64,000 nt of DNA. Source: Bacteroidales bacterium (GTDB lineage Bacteria > Bacteroidota > Bacteroidia > Bacteroidales > F082). Shown piece by piece: positions 39,778-49,369 of the stretch; the first letter of the stretch is position 1; each line of letters starts with the position of its first letter. The notes below the pieces were generated by a model. The model was not told where the DNA came from. It did not search any database and worked only from the letters and a program-made list of their open reading frames with translations. The translations under genes were made by a program, and so were the position numbers. The stretch covers positions 1 through 64,000 of the forward strand of contig JALNZT010000011.1 of NCBI GenBank assembly GCA_023229135.1. The letters are read 5' to 3'.

Positions 39778-42700
39778 TTAGAAGGTATTCAGGTCAATTG
39801 GACGCATTGTTCCAAACCACTTGATGATACGCTCTCCTTCGTCCGATTTGATGTGGATCAAGTAAACTCCACTCGCTATTGGTACGCCGGCAAAGTTTTT
39901 CAAATCCCAGTCAATAGAAGTCTTGGATTCGTCCTTCTTATACTGTCTGATCTTAGTGCCAGTCATATTGTAAATGGTGATCACACATTGCTCAGGCAGG
40001 TTAGTGATTTTAACACGGTTATCCAGGGCATTCCTTTCATAGCTCGAATAAGCATAGTAGGGATTCGGCACGACATTAATAATATCGAGATCCTGCTGCA
40101 CTTTTGCAGGGACATCGAACGCTGTTGCAATGCCTTTTGTGCTAAACTTATAGGAAGGATAGAAACGGTTTACATCCATTCCAGCGTATACGGTATCCAA
40201 TGGTAGCTTTGAGAAATATTTCTGATAAGGCTTGGCCACCCTGATTCTGATACGGGCTTCGTTTGATAACCATTCTTCACCTTTTACAGCCATTGGCATC
40301 CCCACATACATAATTTGGGTAAAGAAGTTGCTGGTTATAAATGGGAACTGTGTATTGAATAAGGTGTCGAGTACGCTATGTGCATAATGACCGGCATCAT
40401 AGGCAGGTGATTTAAAGTCTATATTGAGCTGACTAAAGTTATAATAGTCATGGCGCATTATATATACATAGTGTTTACCACCCATCACCGGCTGGAATCC
40501 AATTTGAGTATAAATATTAGGATCTAAAACCTGATCCGGCAAATCCATATTTTTAGCTGTTGGGTTGAATAACATGTCGCGTCCATTTTGTCCTGAAAGG
40601 AATGAATCTTCACCAAACATGATGTTCAATCGCTCGCCGGTTTCCACATTGATGGCATATCCGGGAAACCAACCCATACCGTGACTGCTGATATAGTTCG
40701 GGTCGTTTGGATTAGTACTTCCATCCATATCCATGGAAGCAGCACTATTTCCATCCTTATCTACCGAAGCAGCTCTACGCAAACCAAAACGTGGTGCATT
40801 GCCTTCAGCCAGGGCACGATCGAAGCTCATTTCCAGCACAGGACTGCGTGTCCACTTACTCTTGTCAGGCGTAAACACGATATCAACACTGGATAGATTT
40901 TCGAGACTGTTAGATCTCTTTGACGTTTCACTAAAGGCAGGTCCAACAGTGCTTTGTGTTCCTCCCTGTCCGATATTATTAGCAAAAGTAGTTAAGGAAT
41001 AAGGCGCCCAAATACCATTTTGAATCTTTTCGTATGCTTCATCAGGATCCCAAGCTCTGTCAGGAGGAGTTCCGTATTCGCTTTCAGACATGATCCAGTC
41101 GTTCAGCATTGGCACGTCGCGATCTGTATGTGTTCCGGAACGAATCCAGTTTGTTGGCAATTCAGGAACATCTTGATCTCTGACACCATCTAACCAACGC
41201 CTGGAACTATCTGCATAAACAATACTTGATTCGAGATAACCATTGTTTTCAGCCAAAACGCCAACGACATAATAGTTTGAATTACCACTTGTAATTTCTC
41301 CTACGTTATAAGGGCCTGTATTAAAGGGTTGTTTAATGGTAACTGCAATCCCTCTATCGAGGAATAGCTGTTCATTACTTTCGAGCGTTGTGGTATCGGA
41401 GTAGTATGTCTCTCCTGTTCCAGTATCAATCAGTCGCCAGGTTGATACATATTTACTCGCGGTATCACCTTTAATCTGTGCATCACCTATTACATTGTAA
41501 AGTCTGACATGCTTCAGCGTATCAAAGACAAGCTGGTAATCAGCACCTACCACGTTTAAGGGGTCAATAACCTTTACTGAAACTGGTCCGTAGTTTTCCT
41601 TATATACCGGATTGTAAGCAATGGGATAGTCCGGGCCGCCGTAAATATTTGTTTTACTGGCAGGCTCTTTACTCATAATTAAATCCACGGTTTCCTGGGT
41701 AAGTTCAAGCACGTTGCCACCATTACCATTACCGCTAAGGCGGGTAATTTCAGGGCTATCGCCATAATTACCATTCACTACAATTCCATTAATGGTTTTA
41801 TGTGGAATAGCCGTGTATGACTTAATATTTTTACGTCCTGCGAGGTATGGTGCTTTCTGACCAAGCAATCCGTTTAGCACAGCTGATTCCTGAGAATAAG
41901 GCATAAACTCATTGTAAGCATATGATAGTGCCATGTAATAATACTGCTTGTGATTAACCAGTCTGACATCACCTGTTGCAAAAGCATCCTGGGTAAGTTT
42001 GAAGGAGTGTTTAATTCCATCATCAGCACCTATTACTTCTATCACAGGAATGTTAGCCTCGATAAGCTCGTCGTAGTAGAAGTTAACAAGTTTGCTAACA
42101 CCGTTCTTTTTATCAAATTGGGCAACCAAACGAACTTTATTAGGATCCTGAATGCTTTCAACACTTACAGAAGCATCTTTAAGCTGGAAAATCTGGTATC
42201 CTTCAAAACGGTATAAGCTATCGCTACGTTCGCTGGGTTTATTTGGGTGTGGCTGTGGGATATTCGGATCAAACTCCTGATAATCTTCACCATAATTATT
42301 GGAAGAAGGCGAGTTAGAAATATACACGATCAGTTCGCGGTCTAATTCCTGGAAGCTAAGATCAGGTGCATTAGGCCCGTCAATTACTTTAAAGCAGTTA
42401 TCAAACAACGATTGCGCTTTATCATCCACACGGCGCAGCAGCTCAACAGAGGCAAAAGGACCACCGGATACGGCACGTGCCCATGGAATACCTACTGTAA
42501 TATAGTTTACGGCACCTGGTTTCAGGGTAAAGGGACCGGCAGACTGCATAAAACGACGGTCGCCAGGAGGGTTAGGTGAACCGCCATCGCCGGTTTCCTC
42601 TGTCCAATATAAACCATCTTGGGTAAATCCACCATTTGGAGGAATCATTCCGGTACCCCAGTTACAAGGATCAGTATCGCCAGGGAACATAAAGTCAGTT

Positions 42701-44151
42701 TCAGGGCCTACAGTACCAGAACCGGTTGGGTAAGCATTACCGCCATAAAGCATTTTGTTGCCATCTTTCCAGATACCACGCAGCAGGTTATAATATTCAG
42801 GTGCGTTACTAGGGTCGCCAATAGGAACATTCGCGTTTTCGTGATAAATAAACCTGCGCATTCCGAAGCGTTCATCATCTTTGATACCGTTTCCGAAGTT
42901 AACACCATTAATACTAACATCACACAACTGTTCTTTTCCAATAGTATCTCCTGTAGCAGGATCGGTAATAAAGCGGTATTTCGGATTATCTAAGCCATCA
43001 GGATCGAGGTAAGGTCCCTGGAAAAAGTCAACACCGATTGCAGGTGGCTGAGCTCCATAGGCCTCAGGCTCACCGTTGCCGTCAACGGCTTTTCCGTTGT
43101 AGCTATAACCTAATCCACGGCCAACATCACAACCTACGAAGTCATCGGCTGCAAAACCCAAGTCAGTATCTGCCCAGGGTGAGAAATAGGTTTCCGTCAA
43201 TTCAAAAGTTGAGCGGTTAATAATTTCATAACTGTAGAAAGTCATATTATTAACCTCATCATTGGTAGCAAAAGCAAAGGCCTGAGCCCTGATTTCCAAA
43301 CCGATAGCAGCACCTTGGGTTTCTGTATGAATATTTCCTTTATCATTAAAAACCCACCAAAGTGTTTGGTCGCCTTTAATAACCTGGTCGGCTAAAACCG
43401 AACCTTTGATTGAGCCTTCGAGGGCTTCATCCATGGTTGGTATTTTAGTATGACACAAGCTGTTGTCGATATCATAGTATGGGTAATCACCCATCAACGG
43501 GTTGTATTCGCCATCACCATCCACGTCGTAGAAAGGAGCCAGGTAGTAGCTTTGATTTTTAGAAACATCGCCATGTGCGGGCCAATTTATAATTTCTGAT
43601 GGAATACTATAATCATCACTTGGTATAAAAGCTCCGGTAACAGGATCGGTATTCGCAAGGAATTCGTCAACCAATGCGCGGTTCATTCTAAAGAGTTTAT
43701 CGTATTCGGCACAGGTATTTTCATCAATAGCAGCCGTTCCATCAATGGTCAATGGCCCTGTCCAGAAGTCGTTACCGACCTGACGAAACCTAACGGCGGC
43801 CAGTTTTAACTGGTTATTGATATCCAATCCACCAATCCAAAGTGAACCTGCAAACAGTGATGTGGCAGATCCATTTTTAGGAACATAATATTTGGCACCT
43901 GTACCGCCCGGCAAGTCCCACCACATATCGCCGCCGGCATTAATACGTGCACGCACATTATTAATATCGAGCCACTCAAATGCGGAGGAAGGAGAACATC
44001 CGGCAGTAGTTTGCTTTAACCCACTAGATTTAGTTTTACCATTAGGAAACTGGACCTCGCGCGCCCAGCCCTGATCCACGATCAGGAAGACAAAAATGGC
44101 TGCAAAGAGCAATCGGGACATATTTTTCATAGTAACAGTAATTTTTTTCAT
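39778..44151 (-). CDS. Large secreted surface protein with FlgD/T9SS-like C-terminus
   Basis: The start at 44151 gives 1457 residues opening with MKKITVTMKNMSRLLF and a signal peptide ending near GWA; an earlier ATG at 44202 overlaps the TonB receptor gene. Most of the protein is beta-rich and not assigned to a named domain, with many Asp/Asn/Gly-rich turns such as DVDGDGEYNPLMGDYPYYD. The C-terminal ~100 residues contain VPNPYYAYSSYE, then ITIYNMTGTKIRQYKKDE, DWDLKNFAGVPIASGVYLIHI and a short tail GTMRPIDLNTF. This resembles the FlgD-like or T9SS target domain of Bacteroidota surface proteins. It sits between the TonB receptor and the PorV-like gene. The function is unknown. Confidence 0.82.
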   Translation of the reverse strand: MKKITVTMKNMSRLLFAAIFVFLIVDQGWAREVQFPNGKTKSSGLKQTTAGCSPSSAFEWLDINNVRARINAGGDMWWDLPGGTGAKYYVPKNGSATSLFAGSLWIGGLDINNQLKLAAVRFRQVGNDFWTGPLTIDGTAAIDENTCAEYDKLFRMNRALVDEFLANTDPVTGAFIPSDDYSIPSEIINWPAHGDVSKNQSYYLAPFYDVDGDGEYNPLMGDYPYYDIDNSLCHTKIPTMDEALEGSIKGSVLADQVIKGDQTLWWVFNDKGNIHTETQGAAIGLEIRAQAFAFATNDEVNNMTFYSYEIINRSTFELTETYFSPWADTDLGFAADDFVGCDVGRGLGYSYNGKAVDGNGEPEAYGAQPPAIGVDFFQGPYLDPDGLDNPKYRFITDPATGDTIGKEQLCDVSINGVNFGNGIKDDERFGMRRFIYHENANVPIGDPSNAPEYYNLLRGIWKDGNKMLYGGNAYPTGSGTVGPETDFMFPGDTDPCNWGTGMIPPNGGFTQDGLYWTEETGDGGSPNPPGDRRFMQSAGPFTLKPGAVNYITVGIPWARAVSGGPFASVELLRRVDDKAQSLFDNCFKVIDGPNAPDLSFQELDRELIVYISNSPSSNNYGEDYQEFDPNIPQPHPNKPSERSDSLYRFEGYQIFQLKDASVSVESIQDPNKVRLVAQFDKKNGVSKLVNFYYDELIEANIPVIEVIGADDGIKHSFKLTQDAFATGDVRLVNHKQYYYMALSYAYNEFMPYSQESAVLNGLLGQKAPYLAGRKNIKSYTAIPHKTINGIVVNGNYGDSPEITRLSGNGNGGNVLELTQETVDLIMSKEPASKTNIYGGPDYPIAYNPVYKENYGPVSVKVIDPLNVVGADYQLVFDTLKHVRLYNVIGDAQIKGDTASKYVSTWRLIDTGTGETYYSDTTTLESNEQLFLDRGIAVTIKQPFNTGPYNVGEITSGNSNYYVVGVLAENNGYLESSIVYADSSRRWLDGVRDQDVPELPTNWIRSGTHTDRDVPMLNDWIMSESEYGTPPDRAWDPDEAYEKIQNGIWAPYSLTTFANNIGQGGTQSTVGPAFSETSKRSNSLENLSSVDIVFTPDKSKWTRSPVLEMSFDRALAEGNAPRFGLRRAASVDKDGNSAASMDMDGSTNPNDPNYISSHGMGWFPGYAINVETGERLNIMFGEDSFLSGQNGRDMLFNPTAKNMDLPDQVLDPNIYTQIGFQPVMGGKHYVYIMRHDYYNFSQLNIDFKSPAYDAGHYAHSVLDTLFNTQFPFITSNFFTQIMYVGMPMAVKGEEWLSNEARIRIRVAKPYQKYFSKLPLDTVYAGMDVNRFYPSYKFSTKGIATAFDVPAKVQQDLDIINVVPNPYYAYSSYERNALDNRVKITNLPEQCVITIYNMTGTKIRQYKKDESKTSIDWDLKNFAGVPIASGVYLIHIKSDEGERIIKWFGTMRPIDLNTF

Positions 44152-44182
44152 ATTTATTTCTTCTTGCATTCCGTAGCTATGT

Positions 44183-47100
44183 TTAGAAATTAAAGAGTAC
44201 ACCTATTCTAATCTGACGTGGTGAACTGTAGTTACCAGGATTATTCACATAAACATTGTATAATTCTCTAAATGCAACCGGGTCAGTTTGGTTATTGATC
44301 TGGCGTTGCCATTCAGGAGCTGAAAGGTATCCATCGTCATCCGGGTTTCCTGTGGCAGAATATACGCGAATAACGTTTTTGGTATCAAGCAGGTTCAATA
44401 CCTGGAGGTAAACGTTAAGATAAGCGGTGCGTTTTTTTCCGTCTTTGCTACCCATATTGAGGTCGATATCTTTGTCAACGCGCAAGTCGAGGCGGAACTG
44501 CCAAGGAAGGCGTGAGCCATAATAGGTACCTTTGAGCAAGGAGCTAACGCTTGATACAGGCGACAACACGTTACGTGAAGCGGTATAAGGCGTTCCAGAA
44601 CCTCCTGAAACAGTGAGTGAGAAACCGGTATTGTTCAACAACTGAACCGGTGCTTTGTCTTTCTTTTCTCTTCTTACTACTGGTCCGTTGTATTCTTTGC
44701 CTTTACCATAACGATAGTCGAACAGCAAATTAAACTGGTGGCGACGGTCCCAGGGCATAGCAATGGTAGAACGCAGGTTTGGCAGACCAGCAGCAACAAG
44801 CGCTGAAGCTGTTGTGGTTGAAGCTCCGGTTGCGTTGGCAAACTGCAAGGTGTAGCTGGCACGCAGACGAGCATTGTTGGTGCGTCGTAAGTCGTATTCT
44901 ACCGTCAAACCTTTTACGGTACCAAAGTCAAGGTTATTATATGAGGTATAATCTTTTGGATAAGCTCCGTTAAAACGATAAATCTGAATCATATCACGCA
45001 TCTCACGATAAAAGGAGGTAAATGTGATTGAGGAAGAATTTGTCAGCTTTTGGGTAAATCCAAGCTCATAGTCAATAGTTTGAGAAGGTTTCAACGAAGG
45101 GTTGTTGATTTCATCACCAATATTTTCAAAGAAATAATAGGTGGCAGGATTTGAGAACAGGTTACTGGTAGGACGCTGTGTCAACACATCATAATGTGCG
45201 AAAAACAAGGCCTCGTCAGAAATTGGGAACGAGAAAGAGATACGGGGCATCACGTTTACCTGTGGCTCATAATCTTTGAATGAGTTAATGTCAGCACGGT
45301 TTTGGTCGGGGTTAAACAAAAATGGAGAAATACCAGAACCGACATCGAGTACGCTTGGATTCTGTATTTCGGCACCTTCGGCATTATACCAAGTGTTTTC
45401 ATTACGGTAACCTACAATACGTGTTGGATCATTGACCTTGTCAACATATACTACATAATCGCCACCAATTACTGAAGGATGACTTACTGCTTGTCCTTTA
45501 ATACTGGACACTTCACCGGCTGTTTTGGCATTGAAAAGCAAATACGGGTCTTTCAGCACTTGTTGGTTCGCATCAAAACGGTCAACACGTACACCTATAT
45601 TAAAGATAAGGTCGCGGAAAGCAAATTTATCCTGTAAATAACCAGCGATATAAACCGGCTGGAAAGCACCAACAGGACGGGTAAACATACCGTTTTCGTC
45701 TTTCTCGTTAAAGAAATCTTCAAAACTTGGACGTGAAGTCAGTTTTTTGCCAGTATAGTCATATCCTGAATAGCTGGTGTAATAATTACCATCATTCAAC
45801 AACTCGTCTGGACTAAACATTCCGAGGTCGAAAAGCTCACCGCCATCTACAGTAATGGTGTGCACCTTACCTTGCTTATCGTAGTAGTCAATGGTATTGT
45901 TGTTAAAGTCGTAAGAGTCGATATTGATATAATCAAGACCGTCAACAGGCAATCCTAATCTTTCGCGCAGGTTGGCATCAAAAGTACGTTGTGATAGCTC
46001 ATCATACCTTCTGTTATACATAATGGTGTCAACAATTCCGTCATAGCTAATTACAAATGGATTGTCTTTGTCCAACTCATTGATATGAAAGTTCGTTAAA
46101 CCGCGCATCAAAGTCCACATACCGGTTGGGGCATACGCCACGTTGCGGTTGGTACGTTGTTCGTACTGGAAACCGAGTCTGATTTCGTGGTTTCCAATGT
46201 CCATTGAACCGGCAACGTTCACGCTAAACTGGTCATTATCTCTCAAACCATAGCCACTCTGGTTAGTACCCGGAGCCTGATATAAGCCGTAGAATGCGCT
46301 AGGTGAATCGCCATTAAGCAAACCACCACCCAATTGAATCTGGTCAAAGTTTTCATAATGTCTTTTGGGCTGGCCGTCATAGGTATCATAATAACTTGTG
46401 GTATAATTAGCTACCAGTGGGTTTATGTCAGAAGGAGTCCAAGCAACAAGGGTGTCGTAATTCCAAGAGTTCAGCAACCATACATTGTCATAAAATTTAC
46501 CGTTAACGGTGTCGCTGCCCAGCTCAAAAGTGGAAGTTTTATATACTTCAAATTTTCCAAGATAGCCATATTTAAACACATCGTCCCAATGGTTAGGGTC
46601 GCCATAGGTATTTTTTTCGCGGGTATAGTCGGCCTGTATGGAGTAGTAAATATTCTTTATGAGTGAACTGCTTTCACTATCTGTGGGGAAACGCTGTGTA
46701 AAACGACCGAAAACACGCCAGGTATTATCGTCGAAGCGGGTATTTTTATCATAGTTATAGAAAGATCCCGAATAGCTATAGTCATCTCCTTTTGATTTGT
46801 TAAAGGTTCCACCGACAGAAAGGTTAATAGTTTCTGTGGTACGGATATTTATGTTTCCGGAGAGGTTAACACCATATCGGGCAGTATTCATAGATGTTTT
46901 GCTCGTCGTTAGATCATCAAAGCGCACAAATTCTCCATTTTTAAAAGTTCCTTCACCGATTCCCGAAGGACGCAACGGATTTGCACTTACGCTGGCTAAT
47001 GTAGCATCATTGGCACGGTGGTATCCCATCCCAGAAATTTTTCCATCACGGTTATAGCTAAGGTCGCCGGCAATAAAAAAGCCGAGCAGCGCTGTTTCAT

Positions 47101-47890
47101 TTTTCTTGCTTTTAAGCAATGGCCCCTGCAAGTTAAAACCAAGACGGTTGTGCCCGTATGCATCAAGTAACTCAGATGTTTCAAGTTCAACGCCTGCACC
47201 AAAAGTACGCGATGGGCCTTTGGTTGTAACGCTGATAATACCACCGGTAGCATCACCATACTGTGCTGGCGTACCACCCAGGATAACATCCACCTGCTCA
47301 ATAGCTGATTGCGGCACGCTACCTGAGCCAATAACACGCACACCGTCGATATAAACGGCAGTAGCATCGGCACGGGCACCACGCACGTTACCACGTTCAC
47401 CGTCCTGGGAGAAAACTCCCCCAACGGTCGCAGCAACAGCATCGGCTGAGCGGTTTGGCATCTTTTTGATTTCTTCTGAGGTAACAGAAGCACCGCTGGC
47501 AGTTTTATCTTTGGAGATAAGCGGAACTTTGTACTCGATGATTTCGACGGTTTCCAGATCGATGGACGAGCTTGACATTTCTATATCGTAGAAAGTAATC
47601 TTGTTACCGGGGATGTTAATTCCGGTAATGGTTACAGGATTATATCCTACGAAAGTGGCTTTTAGGTCATATTTCCCCGGAGGAATCGGGTTAATAACGT
47701 AGTTTCCGTCGAAGTCGGAAGTGGCTCCACCTACCACTGTTCCTCCATTTTCGAGTACAATATTGGCAAATGGAATGGGTTCCCTATTGCCTTTTTCATA
47801 CACTTTACCTTGTAATCTTCCTTGCTGAGCCAGTGCTAACGTCCAAGATGCCAGCACTATGCACAGTGTCAACAGTAAATTTTTCAACAT
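44183..47890 (-). CDS. TonB-dependent receptor with carboxypeptidase-like regulatory domain
   Basis: A 1235-residue outer-membrane receptor. After a signal peptide (MLKNLLLTLCIVLASWTLAL) comes a carboxypeptidase-regulatory-like beta-sandwich (about 23-105, GRLQGKVYEKGNREPIPFAN). The plug domain (about 125-225) has SADAVAATVGGV, YIDGVRVIG and IEQVDVILGGTPAQYGDA, and a ~1000-residue barrel ends in RIGVLFNF. It resembles SusC-type and oligopeptide-type receptors but no SusD gene lies next to it; the neighbours encode a large secreted protein and a PorV-like barrel. It should import an unknown ligand using TonB-ExbB-ExbD energy. A weak TANNTTTA-type box lies upstream near 47940. Confidence 0.9.
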   Translation of the reverse strand: MLKNLLLTLCIVLASWTLALAQQGRLQGKVYEKGNREPIPFANIVLENGGTVVGGATSDFDGNYVINPIPPGKYDLKATFVGYNPVTITGINIPGNKITFYDIEMSSSSIDLETVEIIEYKVPLISKDKTASGASVTSEEIKKMPNRSADAVAATVGGVFSQDGERGNVRGARADATAVYIDGVRVIGSGSVPQSAIEQVDVILGGTPAQYGDATGGIISVTTKGPSRTFGAGVELETSELLDAYGHNRLGFNLQGPLLKSKKNETALLGFFIAGDLSYNRDGKISGMGYHRANDATLASVSANPLRPSGIGEGTFKNGEFVRFDDLTTSKTSMNTARYGVNLSGNINIRTTETINLSVGGTFNKSKGDDYSYSGSFYNYDKNTRFDDNTWRVFGRFTQRFPTDSESSSLIKNIYYSIQADYTREKNTYGDPNHWDDVFKYGYLGKFEVYKTSTFELGSDTVNGKFYDNVWLLNSWNYDTLVAWTPSDINPLVANYTTSYYDTYDGQPKRHYENFDQIQLGGGLLNGDSPSAFYGLYQAPGTNQSGYGLRDNDQFSVNVAGSMDIGNHEIRLGFQYEQRTNRNVAYAPTGMWTLMRGLTNFHINELDKDNPFVISYDGIVDTIMYNRRYDELSQRTFDANLRERLGLPVDGLDYINIDSYDFNNNTIDYYDKQGKVHTITVDGGELFDLGMFSPDELLNDGNYYTSYSGYDYTGKKLTSRPSFEDFFNEKDENGMFTRPVGAFQPVYIAGYLQDKFAFRDLIFNIGVRVDRFDANQQVLKDPYLLFNAKTAGEVSSIKGQAVSHPSVIGGDYVVYVDKVNDPTRIVGYRNENTWYNAEGAEIQNPSVLDVGSGISPFLFNPDQNRADINSFKDYEPQVNVMPRISFSFPISDEALFFAHYDVLTQRPTSNLFSNPATYYFFENIGDEINNPSLKPSQTIDYELGFTQKLTNSSSITFTSFYREMRDMIQIYRFNGAYPKDYTSYNNLDFGTVKGLTVEYDLRRTNNARLRASYTLQFANATGASTTTASALVAAGLPNLRSTIAMPWDRRHQFNLLFDYRYGKGKEYNGPVVRREKKDKAPVQLLNNTGFSLTVSGGSGTPYTASRNVLSPVSSVSSLLKGTYYGSRLPWQFRLDLRVDKDIDLNMGSKDGKKRTAYLNVYLQVLNLLDTKNVIRVYSATGNPDDDGYLSAPEWQRQINNQTDPVAFRELYNVYVNNPGNYSSPRQIRIGVLFNF

Positions 47891-48019
47891 ACCATGTAAT
47901 TTTATGTTATTCTACTCTTATTGTGCGTTTAAGGTCGGTAAAGATAGAAATAAATCATTTTACTATCCAAAAAAATCACCTGCCCTCTTTCAAAATTTTT
48001 ACCAAAGGTCAACAATTAC

Positions 48020-48448
48020 CTATGCATGAGGCCTTTCCATGATGGCCTGATAGATGATTGCAGTGCGCAAATCAAATTGTTGCTTTCGGCTGTTACGTTC
48101 TGTTATTTGTGGTTCTAAATTATCTTTTTTCGGTTCTTCGATACGCTGTTCTTGCTCATTTTCAAGCTCTTCTATCAGGTATAGGTCTTCTAATGACTGG
48201 TAGGCATTGCCCACTTCCTCTTCTTCAACGGCTTCCTCTTCAATGGTTTCAACATATTGCTCTGCTATGTTTTGGCGTACATTTGATGTTCCTAAAATTT
48301 CTGCCATGATGTCCTCAAAACCTCTATTCTTATAGTCTTGACTACTTTCTGTTGCACTAGCTGGTGCTGTTTTTTTCTTCTGATTGGCCTTTGAAACACT
48401 GTAAACAAGCCAGATAACACCAATTAAAATATATATAAAATTTTCCAT
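48020..48448 (-). CDS. Conserved hypothetical protein with N-terminal membrane helix
   Basis: A 142-residue protein. The first ~18 residues (MENFIYILIGVIWLVYSVSK) form a membrane helix. A Lys-rich stretch, a region with FEDIMAEILG, and a strongly acidic central part (EEEAVEEEEVGNAYQSLEDL) follow. The C-terminus FDLRTAIIYQAIMERPHA carries a FDLR-x-A-I-I-Y-x-x-I motif that I recall from similar unannotated Bacteroidota proteins. It lies alone between the TonB receptor gene and the LytTR regulator. The function is unknown. Confidence 0.75.
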   Translation of the reverse strand: MENFIYILIGVIWLVYSVSKANQKKKTAPASATESSQDYKNRGFEDIMAEILGTSNVRQNIAEQYVETIEEEAVEEEEVGNAYQSLEDLYLIEELENEQEQRIEEPKKDNLEPQITERNSRKQQFDLRTAIIYQAIMERPHA

Positions 48449-48597
48449 CGCGTATAGCTACAATTCAGTTAAGGAGGTTAAAAGTAATAAAACTAATAGA
48501 TAATGAACCGCTAAAAATAAGAAAGTGGCTGCTAATTTCCAGTTAAAGGAAAAAGGTCAAGCGGCCTAGCTTTCTGGTATATAAGGTTTTATGACAT

Positions 48598-49344
48598 TTA
48601 TAGTTGATTAATAAATTCTAATATTTTTTCTTTTTTACGACGCGAAACAGGAATCACACTTCCATCAGAAAGGGTGATGGCTACCTGTTCTCGATTAAAA
48701 TTCTGGATATACCGTGTATTAACAAGGTGCGATTTGTGAGGCCGGATGAAACTGCCTTCTTCCAGCAAGCTTTCTACGTCTTTCAGGGTTTTGCTAATCA
48801 ATAAATGACCACCATCTTTGAAATAAAAATGGGTGTAATAGTTGTCTGATTCACAACGTATTATATTGTCCATTTCTACTACGTGAATTTTTTCGGAAGT
48901 AGAAAGCACAATTTTTTTTGATTCAAAGGCATCAGTATTGATGTTGCTCATCAGCGCTTCGAGCTGTTTTTGATTTATCCTTTTCTCTTTGAGCTTGCGC
49001 ACCTTTTCAACTGCCGCAATAAGCTCTTCCGGAACTATCGGTTTTAGCAAGTAATCGAGGGCCGCATAGCGGATAGCCTTTATGGCAAACTGCTCAAAAG
49101 CGGTGGTAAAAACAATCTCAAAATTTATCTCTTTCAATTTTTCCAACAACCTAAATCCACTGCCGTCGGGCATTTCAATATCTAAAAATACCAAATCAGG
49201 ATGATGTTCTTCAATGGCTTCGCGCCCTGATTGAACACCTCCGGCCTCTGCACATACCAGCACATCCTGACAAAAGCGGTTGAGTAGTCCGCGCAAAGTT
49301 TCACGCGATTTGGTTTCGTCTTCTATTATCACACATCTGATCAT
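48598..49344 (-). CDS. LytTR-family response regulator
   Basis: A 248-residue two-component regulator. The receiver domain (about 1-120) has the acidic pair in VIIEDE and phospho-acceptor Asp in PDLVFLDIEMPDGSGF. A linker helix leads into the LytTR DNA-binding domain (about 145-245) with ESDNYYTHFYF and FIRPHKSHLVNTRYIQNF. It is the partner of the propeller-type kinase encoded 25 nt upstream. It would bind direct repeats in target promoters; none was recognised in the window. Confidence 0.94.
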   Translation of the reverse strand: MIRCVIIEDETKSRETLRGLLNRFCQDVLVCAEAGGVQSGREAIEEHHPDLVFLDIEMPDGSGFRLLEKLKEINFEIVFTTAFEQFAIKAIRYAALDYLLKPIVPEELIAAVEKVRKLKEKRINQKQLEALMSNINTDAFESKKIVLSTSEKIHVVEMDNIIRCESDNYYTHFYFKDGGHLLISKTLKDVESLLEEGSFIRPHKSHLVNTRYIQNFNREQVAITLSDGSVIPVSRRKKEKILEFINQL

Positions 49345-49369
49345 ATAGTCTGTTTTTAAGCTTTCAAAG

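Noticed and set aside
46996..47493. 165-codon frame within the TonB receptor gene on the same strand
   Set aside because: It lies in another frame of the clearly identified plug domain and shows no coherent protein features.
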